A stretch of 9,733 nt of DNA from G963674505 sp964575975 (GCA_964575975.1 CAZNTU010000210.1:1-9733); one strand, 5' to 3'; shown: positions 1 to 6,981, numbered from the stretch's first letter. A program made the numbers and translations. Notes: a model not told the origin generated them from the sequence alone.

Positions 1-149
1 TTGTTTTTTCCAGGAAATTTATCCCGATTTCCATTTCCCGTTGGATATAATCCGAATGATTGTGCAAAATTAGAATTGCTGCGTGAGGTATCGCCGCGGA
101 GAATGGACCGGCATCTGTTCTCGACTTTTTATTTATCCGAACAAATCTC

Positions 150-177
150 TTGCTTTCGGCGCGAATTGGTGTATTAT
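150..177 (+). promoter_or_regulatory. Possible sigma70 promoter for csp
   Basis: TTGCTT at 150-155 and TATTAT at 172-177 are separated by 16 bases, close to the sigma70 consensus. A perfect TATAAT at 46-51 is an alternative -10 box but lacks a recognisable -35 element. Use of the inner promoter would give a leader of about 130 bases before the cold-shock gene. Confidence 0.35.
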
Positions 178-195
178 GTCTGCATTCAACACGGT

Positions 196-230
196 CCCCG
201 GCATCATTGAATCCGAGGGGCGATTTTTTT
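196..230 (+). terminator. Terminator-like hairpin in the csp leader
   Basis: CCCCGG at 196-201 pairs with CCGAGGGG at 213-220 through six base pairs with one bulged A, and a run of seven T follows at 224-230. This is the layout of a rho-independent terminator. It may end a transcript entering from the left, or act as an attenuator of the cold-shock gene that begins about 80 bases further on. Confidence 0.4.
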
Positions 231-258
231 CTGAAGGAACCATTCTGCACGAAGCGCG

Positions 259-304
259 CATCCTCCAGTTAAAGTTTTGAATTGAATTTTAGGAAAGGAG
301 GATG
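259..304 (+). promoter_or_regulatory. Predicted hairpin hiding the csp ribosome binding site
   Basis: CATCCTCC at 259-266 is the exact reverse complement of GGAGGATG at 297-304, which contains the Shine-Dalgarno core of the cold-shock gene. The two arms are 30 bases apart in an AT-rich loop. In the mRNA this pairing would block ribosome access, so the leader may switch with temperature. The pairing is seen in the sequence; the switch is inference. Confidence 0.45.
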
Positions 305-312
305 TTTATATC

Positions 313-513
313 ATGGCCAATGGCACCGTTAAGTGGTTCAACGACCAAAAAGGTTTCGGCTTCATCGAGCAGGAAAACGGACCGGATGTGTTTGTTCATC
401 ATTCGGCGATAAACGCGCACGGTTTTAAAAGCCTGAGCGAAGGCGACCGAGTCAGCTTTGACATCGAGCAAGGCAAAAAAGGCCCCGCTGCCGCCAATGT
501 CACCGTAAAATAA
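313..513 (+). CDS. csp: CspA-family cold-shock protein
   Basis: This gene encodes a 66-residue single cold-shock domain protein of usual family length. It binds single-stranded RNA and DNA and melts secondary structure in mRNA, acting in the cytoplasm. The RNP1-type motif KGFGFI and the RNP2-type motif VFVHHSAI are both present, preceded by the typical start MANGTVKWFN. The ATG at 313 has a strong AGGAAAGGAGG at 291-301, about 11 bases upstream. An ATG at 302 lies in another frame and leads nowhere. An RNA helicase follows on the same strand, and the pair makes sense as an RNA-remodelling set. Which paralogue this is cannot be told from sequence alone. Confidence 0.97.
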   Translation: MANGTVKWFNDQKGFGFIEQENGPDVFVHHSAINAHGFKSLSEGDRVSFDIEQGKKGPAAANVTVK

Positions 514-539
514 CGCTCTTGCAATTCCGCTGTAATTTT

Positions 540-569
540 GGGCGTCCAGGCGGAAAAACTTGGATGCCC
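540..569 (+). repeat. Inverted repeat downstream of csp
   Basis: GGGCGTCCA at 540-548 pairs with TGGATGCCC at 561-569 with one G-U pair, giving a nine-base stem and a 12-base loop. No T run follows, so it is not a typical terminator. It may protect the 3' end of the csp mRNA or form part of the helicase leader. Confidence 0.4.
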
Positions 570-618
570 AAAGCTCGCCCGCGAAATTTCCAGAACAACA
601 AAAAAAGAAAAGACAATA

Positions 619-637
619 CTCCGGAATCGTTCCGGGG
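619..637 (+). repeat. Small hairpin in the csp-helicase spacer
   Basis: CCGGAA at 621-626 and TTCCGG at 630-635 form a perfect six-base stem around a TCG loop, extendable by a U-G and a C-G pair. There is no following T run. The spacer 514-748 holds no gene that I can support: its reading frames lack ribosome binding sites. Confidence 0.35.
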
Positions 638-748
638 TCCGATTATCAAGCGCGGATTTGTTCCGGCGCGGTGGCATGGGGACGACAAACCCATGTACAC
701 GTAAACAGGGATCAATGGAATTGATCTCTATCAAGGAATTTGATTTAT

Positions 749-2008
749 ATGAATTTCGATAATTTTTCGTTTGACCCGACAGTCGTCGAAGGTATAAAGG
801 CTGCGGGATATGCCGCCCCCACCCCTATTCAGGCAAAAGCCATTCCTCAAGTCATGAAGGGTCGCGACGTAATGGGGCTTGCCCAGACCGGCACGGGCAA
901 AACGGCGGCCTTCGTGTTGCCCATACTCAACCGGCTATTAAACGGTCAACGGGGTCGAATCCGCGCCCTGGTCGTAGCGCCCACGCGCGAATTGGCCGAA
1001 CAGACGCACGGGGCGTTCAAGACCCTGGGGCGCCAAACCCGTTTGCAAAGCACAGCCGTGTATGGCGGAGTGGGAATCGCTCCCCAAATCCGAGCGCTCA
1101 AAAGGGCGGATATCGTCGCGGGTTGTCCCGGCCGCCTGCTCGACCATGTCAACCGAGGAACCCTCGATCTTTCCCGTATAGAAATGCTGGTGCTGGACGA
1201 AGCCGATCAAATGTTCGACATGGGCTTTTTGCCGGACATTCGTCGCATTATAGCCCGTCTGCCCAGAGAAAATCGCCAGACGCTGCTCTTTTCGGCCACC
1301 ATGCCCGAAGATATCAGGCGCCTGGCCGGCGAAATCCTTCAAAACCCGGTTACGGTTCGTATCGGGGCTGCGGCGCCCGCCGATACGGTCAGCCATGCAT
1401 TGTTCCCGGTGGCCCCTCATTTGAAGACGGCGCTGTTGATAAAACTTCTGAATTCCGCCCGCGCCCGTTCGGTCCTGGTGTTTACCCGAACCAAATCGCG
1501 CGCCAAAAGCCTGGGCGAAAAACTGGTCAAAGCGGGCTATCGTTCCACATCCTTGCAGGGCAATCTGTCACAAGGACGGCGCCAGGAAGCCTTGGAAAGC
1601 TTCCGCTCCGGAAAATTCCAGATCCTCGTGGCAACGGATGTCGCCTCGCGAGGCATTGACATATCCAACGTTTCCCATGTCATCAATTACGACGTCCCCG
1701 CCACCCCCGAAGCCTACATTCACCGTGTCGGCCGCACGGGACGCGCCGAGCGCGACGGAGAAGCATTCACTTTGATCACCGGTGACGACGCGCGAATGGT
1801 CAAGGCCATCAACAAAGCCGTCGGCGCAACGGTCGAACAGCGCAAGCTTTCCGACTTCGACTACGACGCTCCCGCGGTTTCGCAGGGGACAAGGAAAAAT
1901 GCGTGTTCCAAACGTCCGCAATCGATGAACGCGAGAAACGCGCCCAATGGGAAATCCCGGGAAAGATCCAGAAAAGGGCCCTTCGCCTGGCTTTCCCCTA
2001 ACAAATAG
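749..2008 (+). CDS. rhlE: DEAD-box ATP-dependent RNA helicase, RhlE type
   Basis: This 419-residue protein unwinds RNA using ATP in the cytoplasm, with probable roles in ribosome assembly or mRNA decay in the cold. All family motifs are seen in order: Q motif (GYAAPTPIQ, about 20-28), motif I AQTGTGKT (45-52), Ia PTREL (78-82), II DEAD (150-153), III SAT (182-184), IV VLVFTRTK, V ATDVASRGID and VI HRVGRTGR. A short basic, low-complexity tail follows, as in RhlE. The motif usually read TPGR is CPGR here (126-129). I prefer the ATG at 749 over an in-frame TTG at 740 because AAGGA lies at 733-737 and the protein then starts with the family-like MNFDNFSF. The gene follows the cold-shock gene on the same strand, which fits joint cold induction. 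The exact subfamily is less certain than the DEAD-box assignment. Confidence 0.95.
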   Translation: MNFDNFSFDPTVVEGIKAAGYAAPTPIQAKAIPQVMKGRDVMGLAQTGTGKTAAFVLPILNRLLNGQRGRIRALVVAPTRELAEQTHGAFKTLGRQTRLQSTAVYGGVGIAPQIRALKRADIVAGCPGRLLDHVNRGTLDLSRIEMLVLDEADQMFDMGFLPDIRRIIARLPRENRQTLLFSATMPEDIRRLAGEILQNPVTVRIGAAAPADTVSHALFPVAPHLKTALLIKLLNSARARSVLVFTRTKSRAKSLGEKLVKAGYRSTSLQGNLSQGRRQEALESFRSGKFQILVATDVASRGIDISNVSHVINYDVPATPEAYIHRVGRTGRAERDGEAFTLITGDDARMVKAINKAVGATVEQRKLSDFDYDAPAVSQGTRKNACSKRPQSMNARNAPNGKSRERSRKGPFAWLSPNK

Positions 2009-2034
2009 CGAAGTCGGGAACACTGGCGAAACCG

Positions 2035-2059
2035 TCGGACTATAATCCGAACAATTTTT
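2035..2059 (+). terminator. Weak possible terminator after the helicase
   Basis: TCGGA at 2035-2039 pairs with TCCGA at 2046-2050 around a six-base loop, and a run of five T follows at 2055-2059. It lies 27 bases past the helicase stop, in the convergent gap before the minus-strand operon. The stem is short, so the call is tentative. Confidence 0.3.
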
Positions 2060-2201
2060 ATCCTGCAATGAGGTCTGCAACTTCAAATACGATCTACAGG
2101 AAGTCCGGCGATTCGACGTGTTCGGAGGTTCCTTTCCATCTTTCGGCCCGCTTTCCGGCGCGGGGTCTTGAGAATACGTAGTCCCGCCTGGCTTCTAACG
2201 C

Positions 2202-2993
2202 CTATCGCGGCTTGAAGGCCTTTATATAGGCGGAAAAGACTATGTCTTCGGTTCCCTTGCCGATATTCCAACTTTGAACGATCTCGCGGCTCCGGGGTTT
2301 ACGCGTGATCGAGATATTTTGGAAACCCAAATTCGAAAGAATCGTTTTCACCTCATCGGGTGAAATCGCGCCCGAGACTCACCCGGAATAGGCGGCCGGA
2401 TCGTTTTTCAATTCGTCGGGAATCGGACGCGACCGAAGGACGTCCGAAATGCAGATTCTACCATCAGGTCCGAGAACTCTGAAGATTTCCCGGAAGACCG
2501 ATTCCTTGGACGGGGAGAGATTGACGACGCAGTTGGAGAGGACCAGGTCGGCCCAGTTGTCGGGGACCGGGAGGCGTTCGATCTCCCCCTGCCGGAACTC
2601 GACGTTTGCGACGGCGAACTTTTCCGCGTTCGTTTTCGCCTTTTCGATCATTTCGGAGGTCATGTCCACGCCAACCACACGCCCCTCGGGACCGACCTTC
2701 CTTGCCGCCAGAAAAGCGTCGAAACCCGCGCCGCAACCCAAATCGACAATATTTTCGCCCAGTTGTATCTCTGCGGCCGACACAGGGTTCCCGCATCCCA
2801 ACCCCAAGTTCGCCTCGCCTTTTCCAAACGCGAGGTCTTCGGTGGAATAACCGAGTTTCCTCCCGATGTCCCCGATCGGCGACAGTACCGGAGAACCGCC
2901 GCAGCAGCAACTGTCTCCGCATCCCGCGCCCTGGGCGACCTTGCCGTATTTTTCCTTGACGATGGCTTTGATTTCGTTTTCCGATAAATCCAC
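2202..2993 (-). CDS. arsM: Arsenite methyltransferase ArsM, selenocysteine-containing (in-frame TGA at 2379-2381)
   Basis: ArsM transfers methyl groups from S-adenosylmethionine to trivalent arsenic in the cytoplasm. The predicted product is 263 residues. An N-terminal Cys cluster (CGDSCCCG, 25-32) precedes a conserved LGCGNP (Cys67) and SAM motif I VDLGCGAGFD (83-92). The frame meets TGA at codon 205 but continues with VSGAISPDEVKTILSNLGF and 39 further family-like residues to TAG. The TGA falls where ArsM has its second arsenic-binding Cys (…YxGCVxGA), equivalent to Cys174 of the Cyanidioschyzon enzyme. A SECIS-like hairpin follows at 2346-2365. I read it as Sec205. The GTG at 2993 is chosen because AAAGGA lies nine bases upstream (3003-3008); a TTG at 3041 would overlap the cytochrome gene. 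It is the last gene of the operon, 14 bases after the cytochrome stop. Selenite methylation is an alternative role. Confidence 0.88.
2346..2365 (-). promoter_or_regulatory. SECIS-like element of arsM
   Basis: On the mRNA strand UUUCACC (17-23 counted from the U of UGA) pairs perfectly with GGUGAAA (30-36) around the loop CGAUGA. The stem extends by two G-C pairs beyond one A-A mismatch. Bacterial SECIS elements need a short hairpin just behind the UGA with a G among the first two loop bases; here G is the second loop base, at position 25. The geometry is close to that of the known fdhF element. SelB binding itself is inferred. Confidence 0.75.
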
Positions 2994-3007
2994 GATGTTT
3001 TTTCCTT

Positions 3008-5076
3008 TCACGAGTGAATGAATTCTGGCCTTTTTTTCCAAATCCGAAAAATTCCAGCTGTCAGGACGATGCTTGCGATAAACGCGGCGTCGTGCATCAG
3101 TCCGTTGGCGATCAATCCGAAGTTCGTGTCTTCGTTTCCCAACATAATGCAGACGATCGGAATCGGGATAATCGCGAGCAAGAAAGCCGCCGAGATTGTT
3201 TTATGGATTATATCGCCGTTCTTTTCTTTCGTCCATACGACAAAAACCGCCAGAAAGTTAAAAAAAAGAAGATACCCGAGATAACGATGGGCTATGTTGA
3301 TCTTCCCTATCGTATCCGAAGTGAACGGAATCGCGGAAAAATTCGCCAGCCCGATTAAAATCTGAATTCCGAATAAAAAAAGCGCGGAGAAATAAATTGT
3401 CCTTTCAACGGTCGTAAACCTTCGGACCGGATTCGACCGCAGACTGGGGAGTCGAACAATGTAAAGGAACATTGCGACGATCCCTATTCCGATCGCGAAC
3501 CAGAATGTCAGGGGCTTTAAAACCCGATGATGAAAAATCATGAAGCGAAGCGCCAACGGAGAATACCCCATGAGGTCGGCGTTCTTTTGATAAATCGGCT
3601 TTCCTTCCCGATTGAAGGGTTTGAGCATCGCATCCCTGAAAAAGAAATTCGAATCAGAGCCGTGGCAGTCGTTGCAACCGCCTGCCCCGAGCGCGTTTCT
3701 AGCGGGCGTGATATCGTGGCTGAGTTTGAACACCGAACCGTAAGGGCTGATTTCATGAGGCTCCTGGTCGGGAAAGGACCGCCATGTCATACCGTCGGAA
3801 GTATACAGGCTGCCATCGACGAAAACGACCTTTTCATTCGCGGAAAGCCTTTTTCTCTTGTTCAGCATCTCCGTAACTTCCGCAATCAACGCCTGAATCT
3901 CTTCGAGACGGTTGACCTCCGGAAAGCCGTCGCCGTTGTCGTCGCGGATCTCCTTCAGTCTCGGAAAAACAGTATCGGGCTCGGCTGCATGCTGCTTCCA
4001 CATCGATACGAGTTCTTTCGTGAAAACTTGGTTCAGCCATCCCTTTCCTTCCGTCTCGATTCCCATCCAGATGGTGTATGCCCGATTCATGGGATAAAGT
4101 TTTCCCTTGTACCGGCCTATCGTCGGATGGAAAGAGAATAACGGGAATAATTCTTCCGGATAGGTTGCGTATTCTCCCGTGGAATTCCAAGGTCCGATAT
4201 CGGGTCCGTAAAAGGACCACATCCTTTTGGAATCCGGAATTCTCGCTCCCGGATTGAAAACGGTTGAATCCTGAACAATGATCGATTTAACGTGGCGTTG
4301 CGGAATATGGCAGGTCTGGCAGGCGATTTTTTCAAAATGGGAGGGCGGCAGCCCCCGGTGTTCGATTATCGGCGCGTTCATCTCTCCGGTAAGATGGCAG
4401 TCCCGACAGGTCTTCATGGAATTATCCAAATCTTTTCGGCCGAATCCTTCGGGATTATCCCCTTTGGCGAACTCGTGCGTTTCCCTTCCGCCGATTTCGG
4501 GGTCGGACGAATTCGGTGCGGCTTTATGGCAACCCATGCAACGAAGCCCTGCCCGTATGTGAACATCCGTTCTTGCCCGAAAAGACGCGCCGGCTTTTTT
4601 CAAATCGCTTTCGCGATGGCAGAACAGGCAGTTTTTGTTTTGAACTTCCCTTACCATCGGAAGAGCGACTTTCCCGTTTTCATCGAACAGGGCGGGATTG
4701 TACGAAACTTCGGGCGTTTCCCCTTTCGCCACCGATCCGGAAACATTGGCGAAACCCGCTCCGGCGACGGCCGACCACCGGAAATTGAGCGACTGTATCT
4801 GCTCCTTCCGTTTGCCGTTGTCGTAGTCCATCAGGTGGCACATCAGGCAATCCGCCTCGATGACGCCGCTTTCGGCCCATTTGGACTGATGATAGTCTCC
4901 GTCGAAGTTGTTCTCTCCTCCAGAGACAGCAGATGAAACGGGGGACATACGCCTATGGCGCCCCGCGCAGCGTCGTTAAGTTTCGAAACCGGTTCGTAGG
5001 TTTGTCCGTTCGCCAAAATCGCGATGAATATGGAAAAAAGAAGAGCGGCGGTCGATCCGATAATTGTTTTGCTCAT
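3008..5076 (-). CDS. Hexahaem cytochrome c with five-helix membrane domain; frameshifted near the N-terminus
   Basis: The ATG at 5076 opens a signal peptide (MSKTIIGSTAALLFSIFIAILANG) but that frame ends at 4843. The main frame (down from 4948, 646 codons) lacks a start with signal peptide and is blocked upstream by TAA. One extra base in the G5 run at 4940-4944 joins them into about 689 residues. In the 646-residue frame six haem c motifs are seen: CLMCH (34), CLFCH (107), CMGCH (137), CRDCH (181), CQTCH (210) and CNDCH (about 430). An EF-hand-like DDNGDGFPE lies between the last two. The C-terminal 200 residues hold about five membrane helices with His in FHHRVLK, AHRYLG, IIHKT and MHDAAF, possible b-haem ligands. 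The protein probably links the quinone pool to periplasmic redox partners. The family name is unknown to me. It follows the DUF1573 gene by 27 bases and precedes arsM. Confidence 0.85.
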
Positions 5077-5103
5077 CTTGCTATCTTGGTCTTCATTCGT
5101 TCT

Positions 5104-5808
5104 TCATTGGATGGTTCCCGAAATGTAAATTGGAAAAGATGGCTTTGTCTTGCTGTCGGTATGAACCGTGAGAGCATCCGAGTAGTGGCCTTTTTCGGTG
5201 CGAGTGTTTTCCACCCGGATAACGCATCGGTTTTTTCCGTCGGCGCATCGCTCCGTTTGTTCGAACGCGATGAAACTTCCGTTTCTGGCAGTTATCCGTG
5301 TAATCGCAAACGGTAGATCCTTTCTTGGTACAATTTCGATTTCCGCGCTAAGCGGCTTGCCTGCCGGACCCGCCAAATAAACGCGGTCGGGCTTGATTTG
5401 CGCGAACGTTTCCACCTGGCCCGTCAAGGCGACTTCAAGCCGGGGCCGTTCCGGATCGTTGGTTACAATGCTCACGCTTTCCCGAACTTTTTTACCGCCG
5501 TATCCTTTCGTGCTGAATATCACGTCGATTCGTCCCTCCCGCCCGGGAGGGATCAGCCGCGTGCTCGACGCGGCAGTGCATCCTCAGCCCGATTTTATGT
5601 CTATGATCTCCAACGGGGCGTCGCCTCGGTTTTCGATCTTAAATCCATGAACCACCTCGCTGCCTTCGACAACGGGCTGGAATTCGTAAACGCTTTCGGA
5701 AAGGAAAGCGGAAGGGGTTCCCGTCGGCGCGTCCGCCGCCGAACCGAAGCCCGGTGCCAGCAGCATGCCGACGACGCCCAATATTGCTATTGTCAGTGCC
5801 TTTTGCAT
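5104..5808 (-). CDS. Secreted DUF1573-domain selenoprotein (in-frame TGA at 5584-5586)
   Basis: The predicted product is 234 residues. A signal peptide (about 1-25, ending GFGSAADA) is followed by a DUF1573 domain: FQPVVEGSEVVHGFKIENRG, then IIDIKSG, TGA, GCTAASSTRLIPPGREG and a strand leading to SIVTNDPERPRLEVALTG. In this family the motif after the strand reads CGCT, so TGA replaces the first Cys and gives Sec75-Gly-Cys77. The frame runs on without interruption for 159 more codons, and a SECIS-like hairpin follows at 5556-5574. A second beta-rich region (about 130-234) carries a Cys pair ERCADGKNRC. The ATG at 5808 has AAGGAGG at 5816-5822, seven bases upstream. The function of DUF1573 is not established. 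A periplasmic redox role is inferred from the U-x-C motif and from the thioredoxin, CcdA and MauE neighbours. Read without recoding, it would split into two false genes. Confidence 0.88.
5533..5552 (-). repeat. Strong second hairpin just behind the DUF1573 SECIS
   Basis: UCCCUCCC and GGGAGGGA form a perfect eight-base stem around a four-base loop, only three bases after the SECIS-like hairpin. It lies inside the coding sequence (IPPGREG). It could pause the ribosome near the recoded UGA, or be a by-product of the Pro-Gly-Arg codons. Confidence 0.5.
5556..5574 (-). promoter_or_regulatory. SECIS-like element of the DUF1573 gene
   Basis: On the mRNA strand GCCGCGU (13-19 from the U of UGA) pairs perfectly with ACGCGGC (25-31) around the loop CGAGC. 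G is the second loop base, at position 21. Size, distance and loop match the bacterial SECIS rule. The loop starts with CGA like that of arsM. Confidence 0.78.
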
Positions 5809-5826
5809 TGTATGGCCTCCTTATTT

Positions 5827-5850
5827 ATGGGCGCATTTTCGAGCGCCCAT
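5827..5850 (-). repeat. Hairpin directly upstream of the DUF1573 ribosome binding site
   Basis: ATGGGCGC and GCGCCCAT form a perfect eight-base stem around an eight-base AT-rich loop in the 82-base gap between the MauE-like and DUF1573 genes. No T run follows on the transcribed strand. The Shine-Dalgarno AAGGAGG begins four bases after it. It may set mRNA stability or a processing point within the operon. Confidence 0.5.
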
Positions 5851-5890
5851 CCCAGGTTTTGATTGAAAAAATTGGCCTTTTGGATTTGGC

Positions 5891-6457
5891 CTATTTCCTC
5901 GACCGGCGCGAAATCGTTTGAATCCGCCTTAAAATTACATTCGGGGAGGAACGCGACGAAAAGACCGTGACGGTCAGGAAAATCGACACCGCCAGGAAAG
6001 CCGCGTCCCGTGCCACTGTCCAAATGCCGTCGGGGCCGTCGGTCGATTCCGTTGAAAAGCAGCCGCAATGAATGTCGAGTCGCCGAATTTGGTTGAAGAC
6101 GAGGACGCCGATAAAGACCGTCAGCAGTCCGGTGCTTGTCGCGGTCGCGCCTGGGAGCCAGACTCCGGCGACCAGGCATAGCCCCAGCAGAAATTCCAGC
6201 CAGGGCAGAATCAGCGCCGTCAGGTTGACTGCGGCATCCGGCAGGATCTGGTAGTTGTAGACCGCCTTCGCAAAGGCCTGGGGGCGCAGGATCTTGTCGT
6301 AGCTGGCGTACAGGAAAACGGCACCCAACAGCAGACGAAGCGCATGGTAAATGAACGGTCGTGCGAACCGGGGATTTTTTCCGACACGTGGATTTTCTTC
6401 GTGCGGGCGAATGTCGTCCGAGAGAGCGGGTTCGTCCCTGCTTTCTTCACTTTGCAT
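5891..6457 (-). CDS. MauE/DoxX-like redox-associated membrane protein with CGC motif
   Basis: This 188-residue protein has a hydrophilic N-terminus of about 33 residues and four predicted membrane helices: ALRLLLGAVFLYAS, LTALILPWLEFLLGLCLVAGV, TGLLTVFIGVLVF and AAFLAVSIFLTVTVF. Between the third and fourth helices sits DIHCGCFS (Cys131 and Cys133), the Cys-x-Cys motif typical of MauE-like members of the DoxX superfamily. MauE proteins help disulfide formation in periplasmic enzymes. The ATG at 6457 starts four bases after the rhodanese stop, behind a purine-rich AAAGGGGGG inside the end of that gene, so the two are likely translationally coupled. The next gene encodes a DUF1573 protein with a Sec-x-Cys motif, a natural candidate partner. 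Substrate and direction of electron flow are unknown. Confidence 0.85.
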   Translation of the reverse strand: MQSEESRDEPALSDDIRPHEENPRVGKNPRFARPFIYHALRLLLGAVFLYASYDKILRPQAFAKAVYNYQILPDAAVNLTALILPWLEFLLGLCLVAGVWLPGATATSTGLLTVFIGVLVFNQIRRLDIHCGCFSTESTDGPDGIWTVARDAAFLAVSIFLTVTVFSSRSSPNVILRRIQTISRRSRK

Positions 6458-6461
6458 CGTT

Positions 6462-6953
6462 TCATTCCCCCCTTTCCGCCGGCAGACCGGCCTCTTGCCA
6501 TACTGTCCAGCCGTTGACCAGCACCCGCGCGTCGGCGAAGCCCATGTCCGTCAAAAAAAGGGCCAGTTCGTGGCTCAGTTCGCAAGTTTCACCGTCGCAG
6601 TAGGTAACGATGGCGATCGCTCCGTCAAGGCGTTCGGCCAGTTCCATGAAATAGGCATCGACATCCTGCCAGGGCATGTTGAGCGCTCCGCGAATATGTC
6701 CCTCTGCGTACTGGTAGGGCGGCCGGGCATCCAGAAACACGGCCGCGTCCTGTTCGAACAATTTTCGAGCCTCCTCCAAGGCGATCGTCATGCTTCCCCC
6801 CGCCGTATCGGAAAACCGCGTCTCCGCAGACCAGTCGCCCGCGAGAGGAATGCCGTCGGAACGCCATCCGTTGATCGCGACGGCAATCATGCCTGCCATG
6901 GCAATCAGCGCCGGTACCTGCCAAAAAGTTTTTCTCAGGTTCTCCCGGATCAC
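6462..6953 (-). CDS. Membrane-anchored rhodanese-like protein
   Basis: A single rhodanese domain is anchored by one N-terminal helix (WQVPALIAMAGMIAVAI, about 11-27). The domain is probably periplasmic. Landmarks are the CH2A-like segment VFLDARPPYQYAEGHIRGALNMP (about 72-94), the active-site loop TYCDGETC with nucleophile Cys119 and a second Cys124, and the closing GWTVWQEAGLP. Rhodaneses move sulfane sulfur (or selenium) from a donor to a thiol acceptor. I choose the GTG at 6953 because AAGGA at 6959-6963 lies five bases upstream, giving 163 residues. An upstream TTG (6998) or GTG (6989) would overlap the ccdA stop and lacks a ribosome binding site. It sits between a CcdA-type transporter and a MauE-like protein, which suggests handling of sulfur or selenium in the envelope. 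Confidence 0.88.
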   Translation of the reverse strand: MIRENLRKTFWQVPALIAMAGMIAVAINGWRSDGIPLAGDWSAETRFSDTAGGSMTIALEEARKLFEQDAAVFLDARPPYQYAEGHIRGALNMPWQDVDAYFMELAERLDGAIAIVTYCDGETCELSHELALFLTDMGFADARVLVNGWTVWQEAGLPAERGE

Positions 6954-6981
6954 TTTTTTCCTTCGAGTTTTATCGATCAAA

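Larger units (their letters stand above)
1..290 (+). other. Non-coding leader region of the cold-shock gene
   Basis: I see no convincing gene here; the short open frames have no ribosome binding site and no protein-like composition. The stretch holds two possible promoters, a terminator-like hairpin at 196-230, and a segment at 259-266 complementary to the ribosome binding site of the cold-shock gene. Long structured 5' leaders are known for cspA-type genes in enterobacteria. Applying that model here is inference. Confidence 0.6.

Noticed and set aside
519..704. 61-codon frame between csp and the helicase
   Set aside because: TTG start without ribosome binding site, biased toward Arg, Lys and Pro, overlapping hairpins; no family recognised.
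2041..2051. 11-base repeat TATAATCCGAA at 46-56 and 2041-2051
   Set aside because: Short, AT-rich, in unrelated settings and without a -35 box at either place; likely chance.
3527..4141. 204-codon plus-strand frame opposite the cytochrome
   Set aside because: It lies antisense to the haem-containing frame, which has clear motifs; no independent support.
4843..5076. Separate 77-codon gene with signal peptide
   Set aside because: Its second half is the cytochrome sequence in the wrong frame, so it is better explained as the frameshifted start of that gene.
5104..5523. Separate gene starting at an internal Met after the DUF1573 TGA
   Set aside because: No ribosome binding site there, no signal peptide, and the sequence is the continuation of the DUF1573 domain.
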